Assembly: GCA_027490195.1 (NCBI GenBank)
Contig: JAIXYN010000044.1
Coordinates: forward strand, 44,532-108,531
DNA length: 64,000 nt
Source of the DNA: Verrucomicrobiaceae bacterium
Lineage (GTDB): Bacteria; Verrucomicrobiota; Verrucomicrobiia; Verrucomicrobiales; Verrucomicrobiaceae
Reading direction: 5' to 3'
In this document: in pieces, positions 54,122 through 64,000 of the stretch
How positions within the stretch are numbered: position 1 is the first letter of the stretch
Layout of the letters: every line of letters begins with the position of its first letter
Notes under the pieces: model-generated
What the model was told of the DNA's origin: nothing
The model's input: only the letters and a program-made list of their open reading frames with translations
Databases searched by the model: none
Program-made: the position numbers and the translations under genes

Positions 54122-54157
54122 GGAAAGAAGGAAGGCAGCGGTTTAACGCTGCCTTCC
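54122..54157 (-). terminator. Rho-independent terminator of fba
   Basis: On the minus strand GGAAGGCAGCG (54157-54147) pairs with CGCTGCCTTCC (54140-54130), with a 6-base loop, then TTCTTTCCC. It is 29 bases after the aldolase stop. Confidence 0.8.
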
Positions 54158-54185
54158 AGAGTGTGTGGTTGATGACTCCAGTGGC

Positions 54186-55217
<1,032 letters not shown>

Positions 55218-55423
55218 CTTTGGGGGTATTTGGGTGAGTTGAGGAACTGAGGGAAGCAAGAAACGGGCCGGGTGCAAGAAGCGCTTCGTATTCGGCGGGG
55301 GGATGGTCCCCAGCGGCGCTAAACGCTGGCTTGGCCGGCCTGTCAGGCACTGCGCACGAAAGCTGCCGCCGAAAACGCAGGCTGCAGGGGCTGGTTCCCC
55401 ATCATTCTCCTAGCACTCGCCGG

Positions 55424-55452
55424 TTGACGCCCGACTATTAAGGTCTTTTAAC
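55424..55452 (+). promoter_or_regulatory. Candidate sigma-70 promoter of the tol-pal cluster
   Basis: TTGACG at 55424-55429 and TTTAAC at 55447-55452, 17 bases apart. It would start transcription about 15 bases before tolQ. Confidence 0.35.
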
Positions 55453-55475
55453 TAGCATCAACTCCTTCTCACGCA

Positions 55476-56324
55476 ATGCCGCCCATGGAATCCTTTCTCT
55501 CGCCCGGCCTGCAATACGGCCTCGAACACAGCACTCTCACCTGCTGGATCATCTGCGGCTTCCTCGCGCTGTTCTCCATCACAAGCTGGGCGGTGATCCT
55601 GAGCAAGCACTTCCTGCTCTCCCGGGTGCAGAAGGCCAACCTCTCTTTTCTGCGCGAGTACCGCGAGAGCAATCACGCCCTGGAGCTTTATCAACAGCGC
55701 GAGCCCCATGAGTTTTCTTCCTTCTACCACATCTACCACGCAGCCTGCCGCGAGATGTCCTGGTACCTCCTGGGAGAAGACGAGCCTGGCACCACCTTTG
55801 CAGCCCGGCTGCAAGGTGCAGGCCGTATCACGCCCTCACAGATGAGTGCGGTGCAGGTGGCCATGGAGCGCAGCGTGGCCGAGGCCGCGCTGCGACTTGA
55901 AGCTCGCATGAGCTGGGTGGCCACCACCCTGAGCAGCGCACCGTTTCTTGGGCTGCTGGGCACCGTGTGGGGCATTCTGGACACCTTCAGCACCATGACG
56001 TCTGCCAGCAGCACCGCCACTCTCGCCACCTTGGCACCGGGCATCACCACGGCACTCGTCACCACCGTGCTGGGCCTGCTGGTCGCCATCCCGAGCATGA
56101 TCGGTTACAATGCCCTAGTGAACCGCATTCGCGGCATGGTGGTGCGGCTCGACAACTTCGCCAGCGAGCTCAACGCGGGCTTTGACCGCACCTTTGTGGA
56201 CCATCGTTTCACCAACGAAGCGCTGCCCAGCATGAGCGCCCTCGGCAGTCCGTCCATGCCCGCCTTCAGCGGCAGTTCCACTCCCCTGCCCTCGTCAATG
56301 CAAGCCTTCCACGCCCGCGCATGA
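55476..56324 (+). CDS. tolQ: TolQ/ExbB proton channel
   Basis: 282 residues from ATG 55476; ATG 55485 is in frame. Three membrane helices, with TLSSAPFLGLLGTVWGILDTFSTM and LAPGITTALVTTVLGLLVAIPSMIGYNALV in the conserved channel core. With TolR it harvests the proton gradient. Its stop overlaps the tolR start by 4 bases. Confidence 0.93.
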   Translation: MPPMESFLSPGLQYGLEHSTLTCWIICGFLALFSITSWAVILSKHFLLSRVQKANLSFLREYRESNHALELYQQREPHEFSSFYHIYHAACREMSWYLLGEDEPGTTFAARLQGAGRITPSQMSAVQVAMERSVAEAALRLEARMSWVATTLSSAPFLGLLGTVWGILDTFSTMTSASSTATLATLAPGITTALVTTVLGLLVAIPSMIGYNALVNRIRGMVVRLDNFASELNAGFDRTFVDHRFTNEALPSMSALGSPSMPAFSGSSTPLPSSMQAFHARA

Positions 56325-56749
56325 AACGCCACTCCAACAGGCATCAGCTCCGCCTGATCACCGAAATCAGCCTCACTCCGCTGATGGATCTGGTGCTGGT
56401 GCTGCTGTTTGTTTTTCTGTTAGCAGCTCCCCTGCTCAAGGCAGACAAAGCCATGCTGACCGCAGCGACCCCGCCACCTCCTCCCGCCCCCACCAGCACG
56501 CCTGCTCCGACGGAAACAATGGCTCTGCGGGTGAACAGCGACCAGTCCGTCACGCTGAACGGCGCGATGCTCGCTCGCGCGGACCTTCCCGTTTCTTTGA
56601 AACAACTCGCCCAGCGCAACCCCGGCATCGGCATCGAAGTGCGCATGCATCGTGATCTGCCAGTGCAGCAGCTGGTGGAAACGATGAAACTGCTTGAAGC
56701 AGCGGGCATTCAAAAAACTGCCGTCACGACTCATGCTGAGGCCCCTTGA
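56321..56749 (+). CDS. tolR: TolR/ExbD protein
   Basis: 142 residues. One helix with the conserved proton-path Asp D23 in LTPLMDLVLVLLFVFLLA, then a Pro/Ala linker and a periplasmic domain (SDQSVTLNGAML). Overlaps tolQ by ATGA and abuts the tolA-like gene. Confidence 0.93.
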   Translation: MKRHSNRHQLRLITEISLTPLMDLVLVLLFVFLLAAPLLKADKAMLTAATPPPPPAPTSTPAPTETMALRVNSDQSVTLNGAMLARADLPVSLKQLAQRNPGIGIEVRMHRDLPVQQLVETMKLLEAAGIQKTAVTTHAEAP

Positions 56750-57622
56750 TTGAAGACGAACCGTAAACGCCCAACCACGCTGGAACCGATTTCAGCAGCG
56801 ATGTTTGTCATCGTTTCGCTGCACTTGGGCGCGGTGTTTGGTGTCTGGTGGTGGTGGCAGAATGTCGGCAGCCTGAAGCGTGATGCCCGGGCCTCGCAGC
56901 TTGCCTGGATGAATCCCGGTGACTTCAAATCACAGGTGCCATTGCCTTCCGCTTTGCCTCAGCCCAAAACGGCAGCAGCAACACCTAAAGCGGACAAGAA
57001 GCCCGCAGCCGCTGCAGCCATACCATCGTCTGATCCCCCGGTGCAAAAAGCCACGCTGATCGCCGCCCCGACCCAGCAGCATCAGATGGAGCCCGTGCCA
57101 AACACCACCAGCGCCCCCTTGTTTGCAGGCTCTGCCGGAGCACCCTTGAAACCTTCTGCCAATCGCAGCATCACGCTCCGCAGAGCTCATGAAAAGCGCA
57201 CCGGACCCACGATGTTCGGTGCTCCCGTTCCACCGATGACCAGCCCCACGCTGATGGACATCGCCCGTCTCAACACTCTGCGTCCATCCGCAATTCCACC
57301 CACCGGCAGTACCGCCCCAGCCACGGAGGAAGTGGATCTGGATGCCATCGATGAAGCAGTCAATTCGGCATTCCTTACCAGTTGGAACGCCCCCCCCATC
57401 GAAAGCGTGCCTGAAGGCCAGCGCGAAGGCAGGCTGAACATCTCCATCGGCAAGGAAGGCACGGTCTTGAGGGTTCAAATGAGCAAATTTTCAGGTTCGC
57501 ACGTCCTGGACCAGTCCATTCTCGAGGCAGCCGCAAAAGTGAAAAAAATTTCCGCAACGCTGCCTTCTAATTATACCAAAGACAGCTACGATCTGGAACT
57601 GAACTTCCTTCTGCTGCCCTGA
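56750..57622 (+). CDS. tolA: TolA/TonB-like energy transducer
   Basis: 290 residues from a TTG at 56750, the first codon after tolR. One N-terminal helix, a Pro/Ala/Thr-rich middle (about 60-180) and a C-terminal TonB-like domain (NISIGKEGTVLRVQMSKFSG..LDQSILEAAAKVKKI). The middle is not the Ala/Lys coiled coil of E. coli TolA. It should link TolQR to Pal or TolB across the periplasm. Confidence 0.8.
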   Translation: MKTNRKRPTTLEPISAAMFVIVSLHLGAVFGVWWWWQNVGSLKRDARASQLAWMNPGDFKSQVPLPSALPQPKTAAATPKADKKPAAAAAIPSSDPPVQKATLIAAPTQQHQMEPVPNTTSAPLFAGSAGAPLKPSANRSITLRRAHEKRTGPTMFGAPVPPMTSPTLMDIARLNTLRPSAIPPTGSTAPATEEVDLDAIDEAVNSAFLTSWNAPPIESVPEGQREGRLNISIGKEGTVLRVQMSKFSGSHVLDQSILEAAAKVKKISATLPSNYTKDSYDLELNFLLLP

Positions 57623-57629
57623 CCCCCGC

Positions 57630-58850
57630 ATGAACGCCCGCGCGCTGTTTCTCACTTTCACCCTCGTTGTGTCCCACGGCACACAGGCGGAGGCTGGCGT
57701 GCTGGAAAACCTGCGCGGCCTGCTCAGCTTTGGTGGCGGCAAAAGCAAAACCGAGGAGCCGAAGAAAACCATGCCTCGCATCCGCGTGGGCTCCTTCGCT
57801 GGCGGCACGGGTGCCAGCGCCCAGCAGACCCTGTATCAGGAACTGCTCGACTCACGTGAGTTCTTCGTCGCCGGTGCGGACGAAAAAGCCGACTTCCTTG
57901 TGGAGGGCACTTCATCAGGTGGACGTGTCAACGGCAAGCTGCGTGATGCCAAGGGCAAGGATCTCTTTCAACGCAGCTATGCCGCGCCAGGGCTGGATGA
58001 AAACCTCAAGGCGCTCACCGACGACATCATTTACACCATAACCGGCAGGCCGGGACTGGCCACCAGCCGCATCGTCTTTGTGAGCAATGTGTCCGGCAAA
58101 CGCCAGATCTACATCTGCGATGCCGAAGGTGGTGAGGTGCATCAGGTGACGCATGACAAACATGCGGCGGTGGCTCCCTCGCTCTCGCCGGATTCATCCA
58201 TGATCGCCTTCACCAGCTATCGCAGCGGATTCCCCATCATCCGGCTGCTGGATCTGAACCTCGGCTGGGAACGCGGCGTGACAGACACTCCCGGCAGCAG
58301 CTTTGGCTCAGCCTTCTCGCCGGATGGCACACACCTCGCCGCCGTGATGAGCTTCATCGGCAATCCCGAAATTTTCGTGAGTGATCTCAACACGAACACC
58401 GCCGCCTGCGTGAGCGATTCCGTCGGCGCTCCCTCCAGCCCCTCTTGGCATCCTGATGGCCGTCAGCTGGTCTTTTCCAGTGATGATGGAGACAGCCCAA
58501 AGCTCTACGTCGTCGAAGTCCCGCAGAAGGAAGGCGAATCCTCACGTCTCTTTCGCTGGCGCACCGGCTACCACTTTTGCACAGATCCCGAGTGGTCGCC
58601 CGATGGGCGGCACATCGCCTTCACCACGCGCACCAGTGGTGAATGGGCTGTCGCCATCAAGCCCTACCCAAATGGTGGCGTGCGCGTCGTGCAGGCGGGT
58701 GGCGCGGAGCATCCGTCATGGAGCCCCAATGGACATTTCATCACCTACGTTCAGCACGGCGAACTCTTTGTGCATGATCTTCGCAGCGGCAACCGTCGCT
58801 CCATCCTGCGCAGTTATGGCCACATCTCCGAACCGCGCTGGATGCGCTGA
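57630..58850 (+). CDS. tolB: TolB beta-propeller protein
   Basis: 406 residues with a signal peptide (LFLTFTLVVSHGTQAEA). An N-terminal domain is followed by WD40-like PD40 repeats: LSPDSSMIAFTSYRSG, FSPDGTHLAAVMS, WHPDGRQLVFSSDDG, WSPDGRHIAFTTR, WSPNGHFITYV. TolB binds Pal and TolA. It is 7 bases after tolA and 6 before pal. Confidence 0.93.
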   Translation: MNARALFLTFTLVVSHGTQAEAGVLENLRGLLSFGGGKSKTEEPKKTMPRIRVGSFAGGTGASAQQTLYQELLDSREFFVAGADEKADFLVEGTSSGGRVNGKLRDAKGKDLFQRSYAAPGLDENLKALTDDIIYTITGRPGLATSRIVFVSNVSGKRQIYICDAEGGEVHQVTHDKHAAVAPSLSPDSSMIAFTSYRSGFPIIRLLDLNLGWERGVTDTPGSSFGSAFSPDGTHLAAVMSFIGNPEIFVSDLNTNTAACVSDSVGAPSSPSWHPDGRQLVFSSDDGDSPKLYVVEVPQKEGESSRLFRWRTGYHFCTDPEWSPDGRHIAFTTRTSGEWAVAIKPYPNGGVRVVQAGGAEHPSWSPNGHFITYVQHGELFVHDLRSGNRRSILRSYGHISEPRWMR

Positions 58851-58856
58851 CCCCCG

Positions 58857-59348
58857 ATGATGAATGCCGCCCTGCCAATGATGAACCGCCCAGCCGCCCT
58901 TCTTTTGAGCTGCGTCCTTCTGGCCTCTTGCAGCAGCATTCCCATGCCTTCGTTTTTGCACAGTCCTGCCTCTGAGGCGGTCGTCTATGCGCTCGGCCCC
59001 AGGGAAGGCTTCACCTCCCCGCTGAATGGCAGCCACAAGCCTGCGTGTCCTGCTTTGGTTTTTGAAAATGCGGATTTTCAGCTCACCTCTGCGCATCAGC
59101 AGGCCCTGAACAGCCTGGCGCAGGAGATGACCAAGAACAAAAAGGACCGCCTGCTGGTTGCAGGCTACACGGCACCGAATCTGCCAGCTGACCACGCCCG
59201 CTCCCTCTCCGAGCGTCGTGCCTTGGCAGTGCGGCAGCGTTTGATCGAACTCGGACTCGACGCCGCCAGCGTACAGACCGTGGGCTTTGGCAATGACTTC
59301 TCCCCCAGCGGCCCATCCTCAGATGTGGTGGTCATTTACCGCCAATAG
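58857..59348 (+). CDS. pal: Divergent Pal-like OmpA-domain lipoprotein
   Basis: 163 residues. Lipobox LASC (Cys 25). The OmpA-like domain has FENADFQLTSAHQQALNSLAQ and LSERRALAVRQRLIELG, as in Pal, but the peptidoglycan-binding GHTD is replaced by GYTAPN, so the Asp is lost while the Arg in LSERRA is kept. The operon position argues for Pal. Binding may be weaker or different. Confidence 0.75.
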   Translation: MMNAALPMMNRPAALLLSCVLLASCSSIPMPSFLHSPASEAVVYALGPREGFTSPLNGSHKPACPALVFENADFQLTSAHQQALNSLAQEMTKNKKDRLLVAGYTAPNLPADHARSLSERRALAVRQRLIELGLDAASVQTVGFGNDFSPSGPSSDVVVIYRQ

Positions 59349-59412
59349 CTGAGGCCGGACCGGCGGCCGAAAGACAGTGCTGAAATCAGCCACTCGGACT
59401 CGCCGTAAGATC

Positions 59413-62175
59413 ATGGCATTCCGCCCGTTCCCTCCGCCCCCCATCATGCTCAACCGTCCCAACCTCCTCGTCGTGCTCGCCTTGGTCGCGCCGTTTGTCC
59501 TCATGTCTGCCAGCCCGGGCAAACCCGCCAAGGCTAAAAAGGACAAAGGCCCATTCATCGCCGGAAAGCCCGCCTTCACCCCTGATCCAGAAACTCCGGC
59601 CTTCGATGCCGCTAAGGTGAAGCCGGATCATCTCGAACCCAGCGCGTTCAAAGTACCCGAGGGTTTGGAAATCACCGTCTGGGCCACCTCCCCGCAGTTG
59701 TTCAATCCGGCGAACATGGACATCGACGGCGCAGGCCGCATCTGGGTCACAGAAGGTGTAAACTATCGCCGCCACTCCGGGCGCAGCCGTGAGGGCGACT
59801 GCGTGCGCGTGCTGCAGGACACCGATGGCGACGGCAAATGCGACAGCAGCCATGTTTTCGTGCGCGAAAAGGAGCTCGAATGCCCACTGGGCGTCGCCGT
59901 TTTCGACAACGTCATCTTCGTCTCCAACACACCGAACATCATCAAGTACACGGATGTGAACCGCGACTTGAAATTCGATCCCGCCATCGACAAACGCGAG
60001 ATCTTCCTCAGCGGATTCGAGCAGCCGCAGCATGACCACAGCCTGCATAGCGTGTATGCCGGACCGGACGGCCGACTCTACTTCAGCAACGGCAACTGCG
60101 GCGCAGAATTCAGCGACAAGAGCGGCAACACCTTCCTCATCGGCGGTGCCTACCTGAACAATCCCTATGCCGGTGCCAAGAGCGACGATGGCCATGTGTA
60201 TGTCGGGGGCTTCACCGCCAGCATCGATGAGAACGGGCACAACGCGCGCATCCTCGGCTACAACTACCGCAATAGCTATGAAGGCGTTCGCAACAGCTAC
60301 GGCGACATGTTTCTCAACGACAACGACGATCCGCCCGCCTGCCGCGTGAGCCATCTCATCGAAGGCGGCAGCTTTGGATTCTTCTCCCGTGACGGCAAAC
60401 GCCAATGGCGGGCCGACAAGCGACCAGGGCAGAGCATCCCCACCGCTGAGTGGCGGCAGGAAGATCCTGGCAGCATCCCTGCTGGCGACGTCTATGGCGG
60501 CGGCGCTCCCACCGGCATGTGCTTCTATGAAAACGGTGCGCTCGGTGCAAAATGGGACGGTTTGTTGCTAAGCTGTGAAACCGGACGCAACGTTGTCTTC
60601 GGCTACCTGCCAAAACCGGACGGAGCTGGCTTCAAGCTGGAGCGCTTCGACTTCTGCACCACCAACACCACCGGCGTGTTCAAGGGCAGCGACTTCGTCG
60701 GTGGTGCCAACAACCTCTCCGACGAACGCCACACGCTTTTCCGTCCTTCGGATGTCTGCGTGGGTGCCGATGGGGCGATCTACATCAGCGACTGGTTCGA
60801 CAAGCGTACCGGTGGGCATCAGGACACGGATGAAACCTGCAGTGGCACGATCTACCGCATCGCGCCGAAGGGCTTCAAACCGAAGAATCCGGTGCTGGAT
60901 CTAGGCACCGTTGCAGGACAGCTCGCTGCGCTGCAATCTCCTGCAACGAATGTTCGTCAGGTGGCCTTTTCCCGGCTGAAGGCTGCTGGGGATGTGAACA
61001 TGCCAGCCATCCTCAAGATGCGCGAGAATGCGAACCCTTACATTGCCGCGCGCGCGGTGTGGCTGCTGGCCCAGCTTGGGGAGCCGGGGCTTATCAGCGC
61101 GCGGGTCTGGCTTGAATCTGAGGATGCTACGAAGCGCCTGGTTGCACTGCGTGCAATCCGAGCTGCCACAGCAGATTGCATCGACATTCTCAGCAATCTG
61201 ACCACGGATCTCTCGCCGATGGTTCGGCGTGAAGTTGCGGTGGCGCTGCGGGATGTGCCGGCGGCGCAGAGCGTTGCACTGCTGTGCAAGCTCTCGCACC
61301 ATATAGACGGCGGTGATCGTTCCCTGCTGGAAGCATGGGGCATTGGCTGCACTGGAAAAGAGGAGGCCGTGTGGTCCGCGCTGAAACCCGAGGGGGCTTG
61401 GGACGATGATTTTGCGCACATCACCTGGCGTCTTCACCCCGCCTTAGCTGTGTCGGATTTGGCAAAAAGAGCCGCCGATGGCAAGCTCTCGCCGGAACAG
61501 CGCAAGCTCGCTCTCGACACCCTGGCGTTCATCCCGGAGGCCAGCGCGGCACAGGCGGTGCTCGGTCTGGCCAAAGACAAAGAGTCTCCTCTTCATGCCG
61601 ACATCATGTGGTGGCTTATCAAGCGCAGCACGGATGACTGGTCCACGTTTGGAATTGCAGAAGCCTTGAAGAAGGAGGGTATCTTTGATCCTGAAAATGC
61701 CAAGCTCGTGACCATCGTCACGCCACAAGCCATCCCCAGCAATGTGAAACTGGATGAAGTGCTCAAGCTCAAGGGCAACGCCAAGAATGGCGCGCAGATG
61801 GTCACGCGCTGCGTGATGTGCCATCAGATCAACGGCCAGGGGGTCGAATTCGGCCCCAATCTTGATGGCTGGGGCCGCAGCCAGCCCAGCGAGATCATCG
61901 CGCAGGCGCTGATTGAGCCGAGCAAGGACATTGCCCATGGCTATGAAGGCATGGAAATCGTCACCAAGGACGGCGTCACGATTCACGGCATGGTTCTTAC
62001 TGAAGGTGACATCATGATCATCCGAAGCATGGGCGGGCAAAATCAATACGTTGCAAGGTCCCGCATCAAGAGCCGCCGCAAGCTCGACCACAGCATGATG
62101 CTTAGCTCCACTCAACTGGGACTGAATGCCCAGGATTTGGCTGACATCGTCGCCTATTTGCGTAGTGGCAAATAG
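59413..62175 (+). CDS. PVC-type propeller, HEAT and cytochrome c protein
   Basis: 920 residues from ATG 59413; ATG 59446 would give a more usual signal peptide (LLVVLALVAPFVLMSA). The membrane-bound dehydrogenase-type propeller (PEGLEITVWATSPQLFNPANMDIDGAGRIWVTEG, DTDGDGKCD, GVAVFDNVIFVSNTPNI) is followed by HEAT-like repeats and a C-terminal cytochrome domain with C800-V-M-C-H. This set is known in PVC bacteria as exported enzymes of unknown substrate. Confidence 0.9.
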   Translation: MAFRPFPPPPIMLNRPNLLVVLALVAPFVLMSASPGKPAKAKKDKGPFIAGKPAFTPDPETPAFDAAKVKPDHLEPSAFKVPEGLEITVWATSPQLFNPANMDIDGAGRIWVTEGVNYRRHSGRSREGDCVRVLQDTDGDGKCDSSHVFVREKELECPLGVAVFDNVIFVSNTPNIIKYTDVNRDLKFDPAIDKREIFLSGFEQPQHDHSLHSVYAGPDGRLYFSNGNCGAEFSDKSGNTFLIGGAYLNNPYAGAKSDDGHVYVGGFTASIDENGHNARILGYNYRNSYEGVRNSYGDMFLNDNDDPPACRVSHLIEGGSFGFFSRDGKRQWRADKRPGQSIPTAEWRQEDPGSIPAGDVYGGGAPTGMCFYENGALGAKWDGLLLSCETGRNVVFGYLPKPDGAGFKLERFDFCTTNTTGVFKGSDFVGGANNLSDERHTLFRPSDVCVGADGAIYISDWFDKRTGGHQDTDETCSGTIYRIAPKGFKPKNPVLDLGTVAGQLAALQSPATNVRQVAFSRLKAAGDVNMPAILKMRENANPYIAARAVWLLAQLGEPGLISARVWLESEDATKRLVALRAIRAATADCIDILSNLTTDLSPMVRREVAVALRDVPAAQSVALLCKLSHHIDGGDRSLLEAWGIGCTGKEEAVWSALKPEGAWDDDFAHITWRLHPALAVSDLAKRAADGKLSPEQRKLALDTLAFIPEASAAQAVLGLAKDKESPLHADIMWWLIKRSTDDWSTFGIAEALKKEGIFDPENAKLVTIVTPQAIPSNVKLDEVLKLKGNAKNGAQMVTRCVMCHQINGQGVEFGPNLDGWGRSQPSEIIAQALIEPSKDIAHGYEGMEIVTKDGVTIHGMVLTEGDIMIIRSMGGQNQYVARSRIKSRRKLDHSMMLSSTQLGLNAQDLADIVAYLRSGK

Positions 62176-62256
62176 TGGGCGAAGATTGGCCGCGTTGACG
62201 ATGCCGCCTTTCTGTCTTTTGTGCCTACCAGCTAGCGTCCCTCTTTTTAATCCGTC

Positions 62257-63507
62257 ATGACCTATTTTCGCCTAGGCGTTTGCGCCGCCGCCCTGAGTCT
62301 CAGTAGCTGCAGCGTTTCCACCGCTCCTGAACCTAAGGAGTTCCTGCTTTCCTCCGAAGCACGGAACAAGCAATATCCGGCCACGCGCAAGTCAGGTTCA
62401 GTACTCCTTTACGCGCAGAAGATCGAAACGACCCGCGATGAGTGGGGACGCGAAACCCACCGGGCCAGCGGCGGCTCCCTTCTGGTGAAGGAAACCCAGC
62501 CGCCCATTTACGCGCAAGCTTCCGAGATTTCGGTCACTCCCGATTTTTCCGAAGTGAGCGGTAAATCGACAGTCAAAAAGAATGACCGTCTCTATCTCGG
62601 TGAGGACGAATCCAGCAAGATCCGGATCGAAGGCACCGCCATCAAGCCCGAAGGCCCCCATGCCGTGCGCGGCATTGCCGCCGCCGTTGACGAAGCCGCT
62701 ATGAAAGCAAAGGCCGAAGCGGAAGCCCAAGCCAAAGCTACGAAAGAAACCGAGGCTCAGAAACTCGCTGAAGCCAAGGCACGGGCGAAAGCCGAGGCTC
62801 TGGCTGCGGAGGAAGCCGAGGCGAAGGCCAAGGCCGAAGCGGAAGCCGAAGCCAAAGCTGCGAAAGAAATCGAGGCTCAGAAACTGGCTGCAGCCAAGGC
62901 CAAAGCGAAAACCGAGGCTCTGGCTGCGGAGGAAGCCGAGGCGAAGGCCAAGGCCGAAGCGAAGGCCCAGGCCAAGGCCGCGAAAGAAATCGAGGCTCAG
63001 AAACTCGCTGAAGCCAAGGCCAAGGCGAAAGCCGAAGCTATGGCTGCGGAGGAAGCCGAGGCGAAGGCCGAAGCCGAAGCCAAAGCTCTGGCCAAAGCCC
63101 AGGCTCTAGCGGAGAAAGAAGCCAAAGCGAAGGCCAAAGCTGAGAGAGAAAAAGCCGCTGCAGAAGCTAAGGCAAAGGCCGAAAAGGAGCTGGTGGTGGC
63201 GGAAGCGATGGCCCAAAAGAAAGCTGAAGCTCAAGCCAAGGCGGTCGAGGAAAAAGCGAGAGCCGAAAAAGCCAGCCTCAAGGCAGCCGCCGAGCCAGCT
63301 GCGAAGCCCAAGAAAGTCACCCGAACTCCCACCAAGCCCAAAGTGGCTGCTACCGACTCATCCTCCAAGCCCAAGAGCACCCCGCCCGCCCCGCAGCCGA
63401 AAGCGGTGGCCACTCCCGCCAAGCCAGCGACTCCTCCGGCAGCCCCTGCAGTTCCGCTGGACCGCAGCCGACTTCTCAAGCTCATGCGCGAGCCGACGGA
63501 GCGCTGA
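62257..63507 (+). CDS. Lipoprotein with tandem-repeat Ala/Lys/Glu coiled coil
   Basis: 416 residues: lipobox SSC (Cys 18), an N-terminal region of about 125 residues with ASEISVTPDFSEVSGKSTV, then about 200 residues of K/A/E coiled coil, and a Pro-rich tail. Residues 150-268 contain three copies of a 40-residue repeat. The coiled coil resembles TolA domain II. The gene lies just downstream of the tol-pal set. Likely spans the periplasm. Function unknown. Confidence 0.8.
   Translation: MTYFRLGVCAAALSLSSCSVSTAPEPKEFLLSSEARNKQYPATRKSGSVLLYAQKIETTRDEWGRETHRASGGSLLVKETQPPIYAQASEISVTPDFSEVSGKSTVKKNDRLYLGEDESSKIRIEGTAIKPEGPHAVRGIAAAVDEAAMKAKAEAEAQAKATKETEAQKLAEAKARAKAEALAAEEAEAKAKAEAEAEAKAAKEIEAQKLAAAKAKAKTEALAAEEAEAKAKAEAKAQAKAAKEIEAQKLAEAKAKAKAEAMAAEEAEAKAEAEAKALAKAQALAEKEAKAKAKAEREKAAAEAKAKAEKELVVAEAMAQKKAEAQAKAVEEKARAEKASLKAAAEPAAKPKKVTRTPTKPKVAATDSSSKPKSTPPAPQPKAVATPAKPATPPAAPAVPLDRSRLLKLMREPTER
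62704..63060 (+). repeat. Three tandem copies of a 120-bp unit within the lipoprotein gene
   Basis: The unit begins near 62704, 62824 and 62944 and encodes the KAKAEAEA...EALAAEEAEA block. Copies differ by point changes only. Such repeats can gain or lose units by slippage, changing coiled-coil length. Confidence 0.85.
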
Positions 63508-64000
63508 TCGTTTGATGTGATGAGCTTGGCGTTGGGATAAGCGGAGATGAGGGCCTGATTCTGGGAGTTGCCTCAGAGCCACCTGAACTCAAGGCGGCTG
63601 GAGTCTGGAACGGAGCGTAACTGTCGGGAGTTTGATTGGGTGCCGTATGCGCTATCTACGCTTCCAGATTCCGGCTAAAGCCGTTACTACAATACGTGCG
63701 CTGGCTGGTTTCAGGTTTGGGGAGATGCGGAGCTTCCAGAACGAGCTGCTGAGATGTTATGCTGCCACGCATCCCAAACTTTCATTTTGCGAATGACTGC
63801 TTTGCAGATGGGCGATGCACTGGCGTACCGCAAGACTGCTGATGAGGAGCGGCTGTAAAGGTGCGGAATGGGTGATACCCTGGACAGTTGAAAATGAGTC
63901 TGAAGGAAGAGGCCTGTTTTCCAAGCAGAGCATCAGGCCCGGCACTTCATGCTGGGACGTAGGATGGACGTGGCGACAGCCCGTCCGTCCATGAGCGTGA
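63508..64000. other. Gene-free tail of the window
   Basis: 493 bases in which I find no credible gene. A short palindrome, CCGGCTAAAGCCG with a following TTACTAC, lies at about 63672-63690 and looks like a REP-type fragment. The last part (63750-64000) may be the start of something beyond the window. Confidence 0.5.

Noticed and set aside
63655..63945. Possible small genes in the terminal region
   Set aside because: Frames are short, out of family and interrupted by a REP-like palindrome.

Overview
The window looks like a chromosomal segment of a Verrucomicrobiota bacterium close to the Prosthecobacter/Verrucomicrobium group. The taxonomy is inferred from content: several planctomycete/Verrucomicrobia-type exported proteins (DUF1501, PVC-type propeller/cytochrome proteins, a planctomycete-type cytochrome c, DUF3500), a complete Tol-Pal cluster that implies an outer membrane, and GC-rich coding sequence. 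No rRNA is present to confirm it. There is one tRNA (Val, GAC). I see no CRISPR array, prophage or complete insertion sequence.

Layout. 1-11 kb: a perfect 60-bp palindrome, a phosphodiesterase, an L,D-transpeptidase, malQ, a c-type cytochrome, and a minus-strand group nadA - hscC-type Hsp70 - J-domain membrane protein. 11-16 kb: a membrane protein, tRNA-Val, an OmpR/EnvZ-type two-component pair and an HtrA protease. 16-18 kb: an island of different base composition that looks like a decayed restriction-modification locus (49-codon remnant of a cytosine-5 methyltransferase, a DUF3883 nuclease-like gene, a DUF4928-like gene). 18-30 kb: DUF1501 protein, xseA, an M50-like protease, a DUF58/MoxR pair split by two tandem paralogous membrane proteins, and ftsK. 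30-36 kb: cytochrome, rRNA-methyltransferase-like gene, then minus-strand glpX, mutM, a UPF0175/DUF3368 toxin-antitoxin pair, sufU and sufS. 36-43 kb: a 1315-residue multidomain protein ending in an azurin-like copper domain, dnaA and a DUF3500 protein. 43-50 kb: a type IV pilus/type II secretion cluster with two tandem PilB/GspE ATPases, PilC/GspF and a pseudopilin. 50-55 kb: central metabolism (two aldolases), M29 aminopeptidase, histidine phosphatase. 55-62 kb: tolQ-tolR-tolA-tolB-pal, a PVC-type cytochrome, and a lipoprotein with a repeated Ala/Lys/Glu coiled coil.

The strongest non-gene signal is the intergenic repeat content. I see three classes: (i) small hairpins built on GTTGCGCCGCAAC placed just after stop codons at three loci; (ii) MITE-like palindromic elements with terminal inverted repeats (22641-22731 and two tandem copies at 40581-40849); (iii) long imperfect inverted repeats made of short repeated phrases (10801-10950, 14161-14223, 19490-19669, 21061-21194). 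These and the decayed restriction locus are the best candidates for undescribed biology. Coordinates of gene starts were adjusted from the longest reading frame where signal peptides, family N-termini or ribosome binding sites argued for it.
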